Assembly (NCBI RefSeq): GCF_037975245.1
Contig: NC_092580.1
Location: 25,590,501-25,654,500 of the forward strand
Source: Apostichopus japonicus
Lineage: Eukaryota; Echinodermata; Holothuroidea; Aspidochirotida; Stichopodidae
DNA: 64,000 nucleotides
Direction: 5' to 3'
Under the pieces are notes generated by a model. The model worked only from the letters and a program-made list of their open reading frames with translations. It was not told where the DNA came from and ran no database searches. Position numbers and translations under genes: made by a program. This document shows positions 35,422-50,400 of the stretch, in pieces; position 1 is the stretch's first letter; each line of letters begins with the position of its first letter.

Positions 35422-37156
35422 TGTAATTTTCAGGACATATCAAACTTTACGTAGCAGGTAGAAAAGCAAATAGGCGACCAATAGGGCAGCCAAGTCAATT
35501 GGACACCCGAACCCCTCCCCTACCCTCCATCCCATTCAACAAGGATGAATACACATAAAATCCTATGCTTTCAAATATTTGATCCTAATGATAGCTCTAA
35601 CCTACATATAGCTGCTTTCCCAGTTTCCCCCTCCAGCAACCCCCCCCCCCCCTCCCTTTTGCCCAACATTATGGTTCCACATATGGGTGGAGCCTGTAAA
35701 AGTTGGACAAGATCATTTTCTACACTGATGCATTTGAGATTAAGCAGTTCATCAATTTGGAATGACATCAAAACTTTGAAACGGTGAAAATAAGATGGTC
35801 AAAAATTAATATTAGACTGTTCATTAATTCTCACACACATTGGGACCCTAATAGTTGAAAAAAAAACCCTTTGACATTACATTTAATATACATCACCTTA
35901 ATCTATGCTGTTGGAAATGGTAAAAAAAATCTTTCTCAAACAATAGGAGAAAGCCATAACAGTGTACATCCCTATTTTCTCTATAATATATCAAATTGTA
36001 TGAATACAGCACATGCAACAGCATATATATTCTGATTAGGGCTTTCCAATCATCCCCACCCCTCATTCCCACTCAACTAGTGGAATGACATCAAAACATT
36101 ATTTATACATAATATCACATTATTAGGGCGTTATGGAGGTCTGACCCTGTATACGGTACCTGATTCCATAGTAACCCACACCACTTGCCACATGCAATGA
36201 TCTAGATAGAGTGATAGTGTACAAACTGTAATTTTCAGGACATATCAAACTTTACGTAGCAGGTAGAAAAGCAAATAGACGACCAATAGGGCAGCCAAGT
36301 CAATTGGACACCCCCACCCCTCCCCGACCCTCCATCCCATTCAACAAGGATGAATACACATAAAATCCTATGCTTTCAAATATTTGATCCTAATGATAGC
36401 TCTAACCTACATATAGCTGCTTTCCCAGTTTCCCCCTCCAGCAACCCCCCCCCCCCCTCCCTTTTGCCCAACATTATGGTTCCACATATGGGTGGAGCCT
36501 GTAAAAGTTGGACAAGATCATTTTCTACACTGATGCATTTGAGATTAAGCAGTTCACCAATTTGGAATGACATCAAAACTTTGAAACGGTGAAAATAAGA
36601 TGGTCAAAAATTAATATTAGACTGTTCATTAATTCTCACACACATTGGGACCCTAATAGTTGAAAAAAAAAACCCTTTGACATTACATTTAATATACATC
36701 ACCTTAATCTATGCTGTTGGAAATGGTAAAAAAAATCTTTCTCAAACAATAGGAGAAAGCCATAACAGTGTACATCCCTATTTTCTCTATAATATATCAA
36801 ATTGTATGAATACAGCACATGCAACAGCATATATATTCTGATTAGGGCTTTCCAATCATCCCCACCCCTCATTCCCACTCAACTAGTGAAATGACATCAA
36901 AACATTATTCATACATAATATCACATTATTAGGGCGTTATGGAGGTCTGACCCTGTATACGGTACCTGATTCCATAGTAACCCACACCACTTGCCACATG
37001 CAATGATCTAGATAGAGTGATAGTGTACAAACTGTAATTTTCAGGACATATCAAACTTTACGTAGCAGGTAGAAAAGCAAATAGACGACCAATAGGGCAG
37101 CCAAGTCAATTGGACACCCCCCACCCCTCCCCGACCCTCCATCCCATTCAACAAGG

Positions 37157-38252
37157 ATGAATACACATAAAATCCTATGCTTTCAAATATTTGATCCTAG
37201 TGATAGCTCTAACCTACATATAGCTGCTTTCCCAGTTTCCCCCTCCAGCAACCCCCCCCCCCCTTCCCTTTTGCCCAACATTATGGTTCCACATATGGGT
37301 GGAGCCTGTAAAAGTTGGACAAGATCATTTTCTACACTGATGCATTTGAGATAAAGCAGTTCATCAATTTGGAATGACATCAAAACTTTGAAACGGTGAA
37401 AATAAGATGGTCAAAAATTAATATTAGACTGTTCATTAAATTCTCACACACATTATGGGGACCCTAATAGTTGAAAAAAAAACCTTCTACTTTAAATTTA
37501 ATATACATCACCTTAATCTATGCTGTTGGAAATGGTAAAAAAAATCTTTCTCAAACAATAGGAGAAAGCCATAACAGTGTACATCCCTATTTTCTCTATG
37601 ATATATCAAATTGTATGAATACAGCACATGCAACAGCATATATATTCTGATTAGGGCTTTCCAATCATCCCCACCCCTCATTCCCACTCAACTAGTGAAA
37701 TGACATCAAAACATTATTTATACATAATATCACATTATTAGGGCGTTATGGAGGTCTGACCCTGTATACGGTACCTGATTCCATAGTAACCCACACCACT
37801 TGCCACATACAATGATCTAGATAGAGTGATAGTGTACAAACTGTAATTTTCAGGACATATCAAACTTTACGTAGCAGGTAGAAAAGCAAATAGACGACCA
37901 ATAGGGCAGCCAAGTCAATTGGACACCCCCCACCCCTCCCCGACCCTCCAATCATCCCCACCCCTCATTCCCACTCAACTAGTGAAATGACATCAAAACA
38001 TTATTTATACATAATATCACATTATTAGGGCGTTATGGAGGTCTGACCCTGTATACGGTACCTGATTCCATAGTAACCCACACCACTTGCCACATGCAAT
38101 GATCTAGATAGAGTGATAGTGTACAAACTGTAATTTTCAGGACATATCAAACTTTACGTAGCAGGTAGAAAAGCAAATAGACGACCAATAGGGCAGCCAA
38201 GTCAATTGGACACCCCCCACCCCTCCCCGACCCTCCATCCCATTCAACAAGG
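37157..38252 (+). repeat. Rearranged satellite unit with ~290-bp partial duplication
   Basis: Landmark spacing is 1096 bp. At about 37948 the sequence passes from CCCGACCCTCCA directly into ATCATCCCCACCCCTCATTC, which belongs about 290 bp earlier in the unit. The segment from there to the G-quadruplex motif is thus repeated. The junction shares CCTCCA / TTTCCA microhomology. Confidence 0.9.
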
Positions 38253-39458
38253 ATGAATACACATAAAATACTATGCTTTCAAATATTTGATCCTAATGAT
38301 AGCTCAAACCTACATATAGCTGCTTTCCCAGTTTCCCCCTCCAGCAACCCCCCCCCCCCTCTCCCTTTTGCCCAACATTATGGTTCCACATATGGGTGGA
38401 GCCTGTAAAAGTTGGACAAGATCATTTTCTACACTGATGCATTTGAGATTAAGCAGTTCATCAATTTGGAATGACATCAAAACTTTGAAACGGTGAAAAT
38501 AAGATGGTCAAAAATTAATATTAGACTGTTCATTAATTCTCACACACATTGGAACCCTTGTAGTTGAAAAAAAAAACCTTTGACATTACATTTAATATAC
38601 ATCACCTTAATCTATGCTGTTGGAAATGGTAAAAAAAATCTTTCTCAAACAATAGGAGAAAGCCATAACAGTGTACATCCCTATTTTCTCTATGATATAT
38701 CAAATTGTATGAATACAGCACATGCAACAGCATATATATTCTGATTAGGGCTTTCCAATCATCCCCACCCCTCATTCCGACTCAACTAGTGAAATGACAT
38801 CAAAACATTATTTATACATAATATCACATTATTAGGGCGTTATGGAGGTCTGACCCTGTATACGGTACCTGATTCCATAGTAACCCACACCACTTGCCAC
38901 ATGCAATGATCTAGATAGAGTGATAGTGTACAAACTGTAATTTTCAGGACATATCAAACTTTACGTAGCAGGTACACTTCTACTTTACATTTAATATACA
39001 TCACCTTAATCTATGCTGTTGGAAATGGTAAAAAAAATCTTTCTCAAACAATAGGAGAAAGCCATAACAGTGTACATCCCTATTTTCTCTATGATATATC
39101 AAATTGTATGAATACAGCACATGCAACGGCATATATATTCTGATTAGGGCTTTCCAATCATCCCCACCCCTCATTCCCACTCAACTAGTGAAATGACATC
39201 AAAACATTATTTATACATAATATCACATTATTAGGGCGTTATGGAGGTCTGACCCTGTATACGGTACCTGATTCCATAGTAACCCACACCACTTTCCACA
39301 TGCAATGATCTAGATAGAGTGATAGTGTACAAACTGTAATTTTCAGGACATATCAAACTTTACGTAGCAGGTAGAAAAGCAAATAGATGACCAATAGGGC
39401 AGCCAAGTCAATTGGACACCCCCCACCCCTCCCCGACCCTCCATCCCATTCAACAAGG
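38253..39458 (+). repeat. Rearranged satellite unit with ~400-bp partial duplication
   Basis: Landmark spacing is 1206 bp. At about 38973 ACGTAGCAGGTA is joined to CACTTCTACTTTACATTTAA, a point some 400 bp earlier in the unit. The acquired piece carries the CTTCTACTTT variant whereas the local unit has CTTTGACATT, so the exchange was with a different unit class. Confidence 0.9.
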
Positions 39459-42400
39459 ATGAATACACATAAAATCCTATGCTTTCAAATATTTGATCCT
39501 AATGATAGCTCTAACCTACATATAGCTGCTTTCCCAGTTTCCCCCTTCAGCAATCCCCCCCCCCCCCCTTTTGCCCAACATTATGGTTCCACATATGGGT
39601 GGAGCCTGTAAAAGTTGGACAAGATCATTTTCTACACTGATGCATTTGAGATTAAGCAGTTCATCAATTTGGAATGACATCAAAACTTTGAAACGGTGAA
39701 AATAAGATGGTCAAAAATTAACATTAGAATGTTCATTAAATTCTCACACACATTATGGGGACCCTAATAGTTGGATAAAAAAAACCTTCTACTTTACATT
39801 TAATATACATCACCTTAATCTATGCTGTTGGAAATGGTAAAAAAATCTTTCTCAAACAATAGGAGAAAGCCATAACAGTGTACATCCCTATTTTCTCTAT
39901 GATATATCAAATTGTATGAATACAGCACATGCAACAGCATATATATTCTGATTAGGGCTTTCCAATCATCCCCACCCCTCATTCCCACTCAACTAGTGAA
40001 ATGACATCAAAACATTATTTATACATAATATCACATTATTAGGGCGTTATGGAGGTCTGACCCTGTATACGGTACCTGATTCCATAGTAACCCACACCAC
40101 TTGCCACATGCAATGATCTAGATAGAGTGATAGTGTACAAACTGTAATTTTCAGGACATATCAAACTTTACGTAGCAGGTAGAAAAGCAAATAGGCGACC
40201 AATAGGGCAGCCAAGTCAATTGGACACCCCCACCCCTCCCCTACCCTCCATCCCATTCAACAAGGATGAATACACATAAAATCCTATGCTTTCAAATATT
40301 TGATCCTAATGATAGCTCTAACCTACATATAGCTGCTTTCCCAGTTTCCCCCTTCAGCAATCCCCCCCCCCCTTTTGCCCAACATTATGGTTCCACATAT
40401 GGGTGGAGCCTGTAAAAGTTGGACAAGATCATTTTCTACACTGATGTATTTGAGATTAAGCAGTTCATCAATTTGGAATGACATCAAAACTTTGAAACGG
40501 TGAAAATAAGATGGTCAAAAATTAATATTAGACTGTTCATTAATTCTCACACACATTGGGACCCTAATAGTTGAAAAAAAAAACCTTTGACATTACATCT
40601 AATATACATCACCTTAATCTATGCTGTTGGAAATGGTAAAAAAAAATCTTTCTCAAACAATAGGAGAAAGCCATAACAGTGTACATCCCTATTTTCTCTA
40701 TGATATATCAAATTGTATGAATACAGCACATGCAACAGCATATATATTCTGATTAGGGCTTTCCAATCATCCCCACCCCTCATTCCCACTCAACTAGTGA
40801 AATGACATCAAAACATTATTTATACATAATATCACATTATTAGGGCGTTATGGAGGTCTGACCCTGTATACGGTACCTGATTCCATAGTAACCCACACCA
40901 CTTGCCACATGCAATGATCTAGATAGAGTGATAGTGTACAAACTGTAATTTTCAGGACATATCAAACTTTACGTAGCAGGTAGAAAAGCAAATAGACGAC
41001 CAATAGGGCAGCCAAGTCAATTGGACACCCCCCACCCCTCCCCGACCTTCCATCCCATTCAACAAGGATGAATACACATAAAATCCTATGCTTTCAAATA
41101 TTTGATCCTAATGATAGCTCTAACCTACATATAGCTGCTTTCCCAGTTTCCCCCTTCAGCAATCCCCCCCCCCCTTTTGCCCAACATTATGGTTCCACAT
41201 ATGGGTGGAGCCTGTAAAAGTTGGACAAGATCATTTTCTACACTGATGCATTTGAGATTAAGCAGTTCATCAATTTGGAATGACATCAAAACTTTGAAAC
41301 GGTGAAAATAAGATGGTCAAAAATTAACATTAGAATGTTCATTAAATTCTCACACACATTATGGGGACCCTAATAGTTGGAAAAAAAAACCTTCTACTTT
41401 ACATTTAATATACATCACCTTAATCTATGCTGTTGGAAATGGTAAAAAAATCTTTCTCAAACAATAGGAGAAAGCCATAACAGTGTACATCCCTATTTTC
41501 TCTATGATATATCAAATTGTATGAATACAGCACATGCAACAGCATATATATTCTGATTAGGGCTTTCCAATCATCCCCACCCCTCATTCCCACTCAACTA
41601 GTGAAATGACATCAAAACATTATTTATACATAATATCACATTATTAGGGCGTTATGGAGGTCTGACCCTGTATACGGTACCTGATTCCATAGTAACCCAC
41701 ACCACTTGCCACATGCAATGATCTAGATAGAGTGATAGTGTACAAACTGTAATTTTCAGGACATATCAAACTTTACGTAGCAGGTAGAAAAGCAAATAGG
41801 CGACCAATAGGGCAGCCAAGTCAATTGGACACCCCCACCCCTCCCCTACCCTCCATCCCATTCAACAAGGATGAATACACATAAAATCCTATGCTTTCAA
41901 ATATTTGATCCTAATGATAGCTCTAACCTACATATAGCTGCTTTCCCAGTTTCCCCCTTCAGCAATCCCCCCCCCCCTTTTGCCCAACATTATGGTTCCA
42001 CATATGGGTGGAGCCTGTAAAAGTTGGACAAGGTCATTTTCTACACTGATGTATTTGAGATTAAGCAGTTCATCAATTTGGAATGACATCAAAACTTTGA
42101 AACGGTGAAAATAAGATGGTCAAAAATTAATATTAGACTGTTCATTAATTCTCACACACATTATGGGGACCCTAAATAGTTGAAAAAAAAAAACCTTTGA
42201 CATTACATCTAATATACATCACCTTAATCTATGCTGTTGGAAATGGTAAAAAAAAATCTTTCTCAAACAATAGGAGAAAGCCATAACAGTGTACATCCCT
42301 ATTTTCTCTATGATATATCAAATTGTATGAATACAGCACATGCAACAGCATATATATTCTGATTAGGGCTTTCCAATCATCCCCACCCCTCATTCCCACT

Positions 42401-43479
42401 CAACTAGTGAAATGACATCAAAACATTATTTATACATAATATCACATTATTAGGGCGTTATGGAGGTCTGACCCTGTATACGGTACCTGATTCCATAGTA
42501 ACCCACACCACTTGCCACATGCAATGATCTAGATAGAGTGATAGTGTACAAACTGTAATTTTCAGGACATATCAAACTTTACGTAGCAGGTAGAAAAGCA
42601 AATAGACGACCAATAGGGCAGCCAAGTCAATTGGACACCCCCCACCCCTCCCCGACCTTCCATCCCATTCAACAAGGATGAATACACATAAAATCCTATG
42701 CTTTCAAATATTTGATCCTAATGATAGCTCTAACCTACATATAGCTGCTTTCCCAGTTTCCCCCTTCAGCAATCCCCCCCCCCTTTTGCCCAACATTATG
42801 GTTCCACATATGGGTGGAGCCTGTAAAAGTTGGACAAGATCATTTTCTACACTGATGCATTTGAGATTAAGCAGTTCATCAATTTGGAATGACATCAAAA
42901 CTTTGAAACGGTGAAAATAAGATGGTCAAAAATTAACATTAGAATGTTCATTAAATTCTCACACACATTATGGGGACCCTAATAGTTGGAAAAAAACCCT
43001 TCTACTTTACATTTAATATACATCACCTTAATCTATGCTGTTGGAAATGGTAAAAAAATCTTTCTCAAACAATAGGAGAAAGCCATAACAGTGTACATCC
43101 CTATTTTCTCTATAATATATCAAATTGTATGAATACAGCACATGCAACAGCATATATATTCTGATTAGGGCTTTCCAATCATCCCCACCCCTCATTCCCA
43201 CTCAACTAGTGGAATGACATCAAAACATTATTTATACATAATATCACATTATTAGGGCGTTATGAGGGTCTGACCCTGTATACGGTACCTGATTCCATAG
43301 TAACCCACACCACTTGCCCCATGCAATGATCTAGATAGAGTGATAGTGTACAAACTGTAATTTTCAGGACATATCAAACTTTACGTAGCAGGTAGAAAAG
43401 CAAATAGACGACCAATAGGGCAGCCAAGTCAATTGGACACCCCCCACCCCTCCCCTACCCTCCATTCCATTCAACAAGG
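39459..43479 (+). repeat. Dimeric higher-order repeat
   Basis: Units at 39459, 41068 and 42678 share AATTAACATTAGAATGTTC, and the intervening units at 40266 and 41871 share CACTGATGTATTTGAG. The period is about 1609 bp. Confidence 0.78.
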
Positions 43480-46400
43480 ATGAATACACATAAAATCCTA
43501 TGCTTTCAAATATTTGATCCTAATGATAGCTCTAACCTACATATAGCTGCTTTCCCAGTTTCCCCCTCCAGCAACCCCCCCCCCCTCCCTTTTGCCCAAC
43601 ATTATGGTTCCACATATGGGTGGAGCCTGTAAAAGTTGGACAAGATCATTTTCTACACTGATGCATTTGAGATTAAGCAGTTCATCAATTTGGAATGACA
43701 TCAAAACTTTGAAACGGTGAAAATAAGATGGTCAAAAATTAATATTAGACTGTTCAGTAATTCTCACACACATTGGGACCCTAATAGTTGAAAAAAAAAA
43801 CCTTTGACATTACATCTAATATACATCACCTTAATCTATGCTGTTGGAAATGGTAAAAAAAATCTTTCTCAAACAATAGGAGAAAGCCATAACAGTGTAC
43901 ATCCCTATTTTCTCTATAATATATCAAATTGTATGAATACAGCACATGCAACAGCATATATATTCTGATTAGGGCTTTCCAATCATCCCCACCCCTCATT
44001 CCCACTCAACTAGTGGAATGACATCAAAACATTATTTATACATAATATCACATTATTAGGGCGTTATGAGGGTCTGACCCTGTATACGGTACCTGATTCC
44101 ATAGTAACCCACACCACTTGCCCCATGCAATGATCTAGATAGAGTGATAGTGTACAAACTGTAATTTTCAGGACATATCAAACTTTACGTAGCAGGTAGA
44201 AAAGCAAATAGACGACCAATAGGGCAGCCAAGTCAATTGGACACCCCCACCCCTCCCCTACCCTCCATCCCATTCAACAAGGATGAATACACATAAAATC
44301 CTATGCTTTCAAATATTTGATCCTAATGATAGCTCTAACCTACATATAGCTGCTTTCCCAGTTTCCCCCTTCAGCAATCCCCCCCCCCCCCTTTTGCCCA
44401 ACATTATGGTTCCACATATGGGTGGAGCCTGTAAAAGTTGGACAAGATCATTTTCTACACTGATGCATTTGAGATTAAGCAGTTCATCAATTTGGAATGA
44501 CATCAAAACTTTGAAACGGTGAAAATAAGGTGGTCAAAAATTAATATTACACTGTCATTAAATTCTCACACACATTATGGGGACCCTAATAGTTGGAAAA
44601 AAAACCCTTCTACTTTACATTTAATATACATCACCTTAATCTATGCTGTTGGAAATGGTAAAAAAATCTTTCTCAAACAATAGGAGAAAGCCATAACAGT
44701 GTACATCCCTATTTTCTCTATGATATATCAAATTGTATGAATACAGCACATGCAACAGCATATATATTCTGATTAGGGCTTTCCAATCATCCCCACCCCT
44801 CATTCCCACTCAACTAGTGAAATGACATCAAAACATTATTTATACATAATATCACATTATTAGGGCGTTATGGAGGTCTGACCCTGTATACGGTACCTGA
44901 TTCCATAGTAACCCACACCACTTGCCACATGCAATGATCTAGATAGAGTGATAGTGTACAAACTGTAATTTTCAGGACATATCAAACTTTACGTAGCAGG
45001 TAGAAAAGCAAATAGACGACCAATAGGGCAGCCAAGTCAATTGGACACCCCCCACCCCTCCCCGACCCTCCATCCCATTCAACAAGGATGAATACACATA
45101 AAATCCTATGCTTTCAAATATTTGATCCTAATGATAGCTCTAACCTACATATAGCTGCTTTCCCAGTTTCCCCCTTTAGCAATCCCCCACCCCCCTCCCT
45201 TTTGCCCAACATTATGGTTCCACATATGGGTGGAGCCTGTAAAAGTTGGACAAGATCATTTTCTACACTGATGCATTTGAGATTAAGCAGTTCATCAATT
45301 TGGAATGACATCAAAACTTTGAAACGGTGAAAATAAGATGGTCAAAAATTAATATTAGACTGTTCATTAATTCTCACACACATTGGGACCCTAATAGTTA
45401 AAAAAAAAAAAAAACCCTTTGACATTACATCTAATATACATCACCTTAATCTATGCTGTTGGAAATGGTAAAAAAATCTTTCTCAAACAATAGGAGAAAG
45501 CCATAACAGTGTACATCCCTATTTTCTCTATGATATATCAAATTGTATGAATACAGCACATGCAACAGCATATATATTCTGATTAGGGCTTTCCAATCAT
45601 CCCCACCCCTCATTCCCACTCAACTAGTGGAATGACATCAAAACATTATTTATACATAATATCACATTATTAGGGCGTTATGAGGGTCTGACCCTGTATA
45701 CGGTACCTGATTCCATAGTAACCCACACCACTTGCCCCATGCAATGATCTAGATAGAGTGATAGTGTACAAACTGTAATTTTCAGGACATATCAAACTTT
45801 ACGTAGCAGGTAGAAAAGCAAATAGACGACCAATAGGGCAGCCAAGTCAATTGGACACCCCCACCCCTCCCCTACCCTCCATCCCATTCAACAAGGATGA
45901 ATACACATAAAATCCTATGCTTTCAAATATTTGATCCTAATGATAGCTCTAACCTACATATAGCTGCTTTCCCAGTTTCCCCCTTCAGCAATCCCCCCCC
46001 CCTTTTGCCCAACATTATGGTTCCACATATGGGTGGAGCCTGTAAAAGTTGGACAAGATCATTTTCTACACTGATGCATTTGAGATTAAGCAGTTCATCA
46101 ATTTGGAATGACATCAAAACTTTGAAACGGTGAAAATAAGATGGTCAAAAATTAATATTAGACTGTCATTAAATTCTCACACACATTATGGGGACCCTAA
46201 TAGTTGGAAAAAAAAACCTTCTACTTTACATTTAATATACATCACCTTAATCTATGCTGTTGGAAATGGTAAAAAAATCTTTCTCAAACAATAGGAGAAA
46301 GCCATAACAGTGTACATCCCTATTTTCTCTATGATATATCAAATTGTATGAATACAGCACATGCAACAGCATATATATTCTGATTAGGGCTTTCCAATCA

Positions 46401-46697
46401 TCCCCACCCCTCATTCCCACTCAACTAGTGGAATGACATCAAAACATTATTTATACATAATATCACATTATTAGGGCGTTATGAGGGTCTGACCCTGTAT
46501 ACGGTACCTGATTCCATAGTAACCCACACCACTTGCCCCATGCAATGATCTAGATAGAGTGATAGTGTACAAACTGTAATTTTCAGGACATATCAAACTT
46601 TACGTAGCAGGTAGAAAAGCAAATAGACGACCAATAGGGCAGCCAAGTCAATTGGACACCCCCACCCCTCCCCTACCCTCCATCCCATTCAACAAGG

Positions 46698-47488
46698 ATG
46701 AATACACATAAAATCCTATGCTTTCAAATATTTGATCCTAATGATAGCTCTAACCTACATATAGCTGCTTTCCCAGTTTCCCCCTTCAGCAATCCCCCCC
46801 CCCCCTTTTGCCCAACATTATGGTTCCACATATGGGTGGAGCCTGTAAAAGTTGGACAAGATCATTTTCTACACTGATGCATTTGAGATTAAGCAGTTCA
46901 TCAATTTGGAATGACATCAAAACTTTGAAACGGTGAAAATAAGATGGTCAAAAATTAATATTAGACTGTCATTAAATTCTCACACACATTATGGGGACCC
47001 TAATAGTTGGAAAAAAAAACCTTCTACTTTACATTTAATATACATCACCTTAATCTATGCTGTTGGAAATGGTAAAAAAAATCTTTCTCAAACAATAGGA
47101 GAAAGCCATAACAGTGTACATCCCTATTTTCTCTATAATATATCAAATTGTATGAATACAGCACATGCAACAGCATATATATTCTGATTAGGGCTTTCCA
47201 ATCATCCCCACCCCTCATTCCCACACAACTAGTGGAATGACATCAAAACATTATTTATACATAATATCACATTATTAGGGCGTTATGAGGGTCTGACCCT
47301 GTATACGGTACCTGATTCCATAGTAACCCACACCACTTGCCCCATGCAGTGATAGTGTACAAACTGTAATTTTCAGGACATATCAAACTTTACGTAGCAG
47401 GTAGAAAAGCAAATAGACGACCAATAGGGCAGCCAAGTCAATTGGACACACCCCACCCCTCCCCGACCCTCCATCCCATTCAACAAGG
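46698..47488 (+). repeat. Satellite unit with a 14-bp deletion
   Basis: Near 47347 the usual CATGCAATGATCTAGATAG is shortened to CATGCAGTGATAG, giving a 790-791-bp unit. The flanking GTGATAG repeats suggest slippage. The deletion is not found in the similar units before 53135, 57174 or 62015, so it arose after those copies spread or in this unit alone. Confidence 0.85.
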
Positions 47489-50400
47489 ATGAATACACAT
47501 AAAATCCTATGCTTTCAAATATTTGATCCTAATGATAGCTCTAACCTACATATAGCTGCTTTCCCAGTTTCCCCCTTCAGCAATACCCCCCCCCCCCTTT
47601 TGCCCAACATTATGGTTCCACATATGGGTGGAGCCTGTAAAAGTTGGACAAGATCATTTTCTACACTGATGCATTTGAGATTAAGCAGTTCATCAATTTG
47701 GAATGACATCAAAACTTTGAAACGGTGAAAATAAGATGGTCAAAAATTAATATTAGAATGTTCATTAAATTCTCACACACATTATGGGGACCCTAATAGT
47801 TGGAAAAAAAAACCTTCTACTTTACATTTAATATACATCACCTTAATCTATGCTGTTGGAAATGGTAAAAAAAATCTTTCTCAAACAATAGGAGAAAGCC
47901 ATAACAGTGTACATCCCTATTTTCTCTATGATATATCAAATTGTATGAATACAGCACATGCAACAGCATATATATTCTGATTAGGGCTTTCCAATCATCC
48001 CCACCCCTCATTCCCACTCAACTAGTGAAATGACATCAAAACATTATTTATACATAATATCACAGTATTAGGGCGTTATGGAGGTCTGACCCTGTATACG
48101 GTACCTGATTCCATAGTAATTCACACCACTTGCCACATGCAATGATCTAGATAGAGTGATAGTGTACAAACTGTAATTTTCAGGACATATCAAACTTTAC
48201 GTAGCAGGTAGAAAAGCAAATAGACGACCAATAGGGCAGCCAAGTCAATTGGACACCCCCCACCCCTCCCCGACCCTCCATCCCATTCAACAAGGATGAA
48301 TACACATAAAATCCTATGCTTTCAAATATTTGATCCTAATGATAGCTCTAACCTACATATAGCTGCTTTCCCAGTTTCCCCCTCCAGCACCCCCCCCCCT
48401 CCCTTTTGCCCAACATTATGGTTCCACATATGGGTGGAGCCTGTAAAAGTTGGACAAGATCATTTTCTACACTGATGCATTTGAGATTAAGCAGTTCATC
48501 AATTTGGAATGACATCAAAACTTTGAAACGGTGAAAATAAGATGGTCAAAAATTAATATTAGACTGTTCATTAATTCTCACACACATTGGGACCCTAATA
48601 GTTAAAAAAAAAAAAAAAACCTTTGACATTACATCTAATATACATCACCTTAATCTATGCTGTTGGAAATGGTAAAAAAATCTTTCTCAAACAATAGGAG
48701 AAAGCCATAACAGTGTACATCCCTATTTTCTCTATGATATATCAAATTGTATGAATACAGCACATGCAACAGCATATATATTCTGATTAGGGCTTTCCAA
48801 TCATCCCCACCCCTCATTCCCACTCAACTAGTGAAATGACATCAAAACATTATTTATACATAATATCACATTATTAGGGCGTTATGGAGGTCTGACCCTG
48901 TATACGGTACCTGATTCCATAGTAACCCACACCACTTGCCACATGCAATGATCTAGATAGAGTGATAGTGTACAAACTGTAATTTTCAGGACATATCAAA
49001 CTTTACGTAGCAGGTAGAAAAGCAAATAGACGACCAATAGGGCAGCCAAGTCAATTGGACACCCCCCACCCCTCCCCGACCCTCCATCCCATTCAACAAG
49101 GATGAATACACATAAAATCCTATGCTTTCAAATATTTGATCCTAATGATAGCTCTAACCTACATATAGCTGCTTTCCCAGTTTCCCCCTTTAGCAATCCC
49201 CCACCCCCCTCCCTTTTGCCCAACATTATGGTTCCACATATGGGTGGAGCCTGTAAAAGTTGGACAAGATCATTTTCTACACTGATGCATTTGAGATTAA
49301 GCAGTTCATCAATTTGGAATGACATCAAAACTTTGAAACGGTGAAAATAAGATGGTCAAAAATTAATATTAGACTGTTCATTAATTCTCACACACATTGG
49401 GACCCTAATAGTTAAAAAAAAAAAAAAACCCTTTGACATTACATCTAATATACATCACCTTAATCTATGCTGTTGGAAATGGTAAAAAAATCTTTCTCAA
49501 ACAATAGGAGAAAGCCATAACAGTGTACATCCCTATTTTCTCTATGATATATCAAATTGTATGAATACAGCACATGCAACAGCATATATATTCTGATTAG
49601 GGCTTTCCAATCATCCCCACCCCTCATTCCCACTCAACTAGTGGAATGACATCAAAACATTATTTATACATAATATCACATTATTAGGGCGTTATGAGGG
49701 TCTGACCCTGTATACGGTACCTGATTCCATAGTAACCCACACCACTTGCCCCATGCAATGATCTAGATAGAGTGATAGTGTACAAACTGTAATTTTCAGG
49801 ACATATCAAACTTTACGTAGCAGGTAGAAAAGCAAATAGACGACCAATAGGGCAGCCAAGTCAATTGGACACCCCCACCCCTCCCCTACCCTCCATCCCA
49901 TTCAACAAGGATGAATACACATAAAATCCTATGCTTTCAAATATTTGATCCTAATGATAGCTCTAACCTACATATAGCTGCTTTCCCAGTTTCCCCCTTC
50001 AGCAATCCCCCCCCCCTTTTGCCCAACATTATGGTTCCACATATGGGTGGAGCCTGTAAAAGTTGGACAAGATCATTTTCTACACTGATGCATTTGAGAT
50101 TAAGCAGTTCATCAATTTGGAATGACATCAAAACTTTGAAACGGTGAAAATAAGATGGTCAAAAATTAATATTAGACTGTCATTAAATTCTCACACACAT
50201 TATGGGGACCCTAATAGTTGGAAAAAAAAACCTTCTACTTTACATTTAATATACATCACCTTAATCTATGCTGTTGGAAATGGTAAAAAAATCTTTCTCA
50301 AACAATAGGAGAAAGCCATAACAGTGTACATCCCTATTTTCTCTATGATATATCAAATTGTATGAATACAGCACATGCAACAGCATATATATTCTGATTA

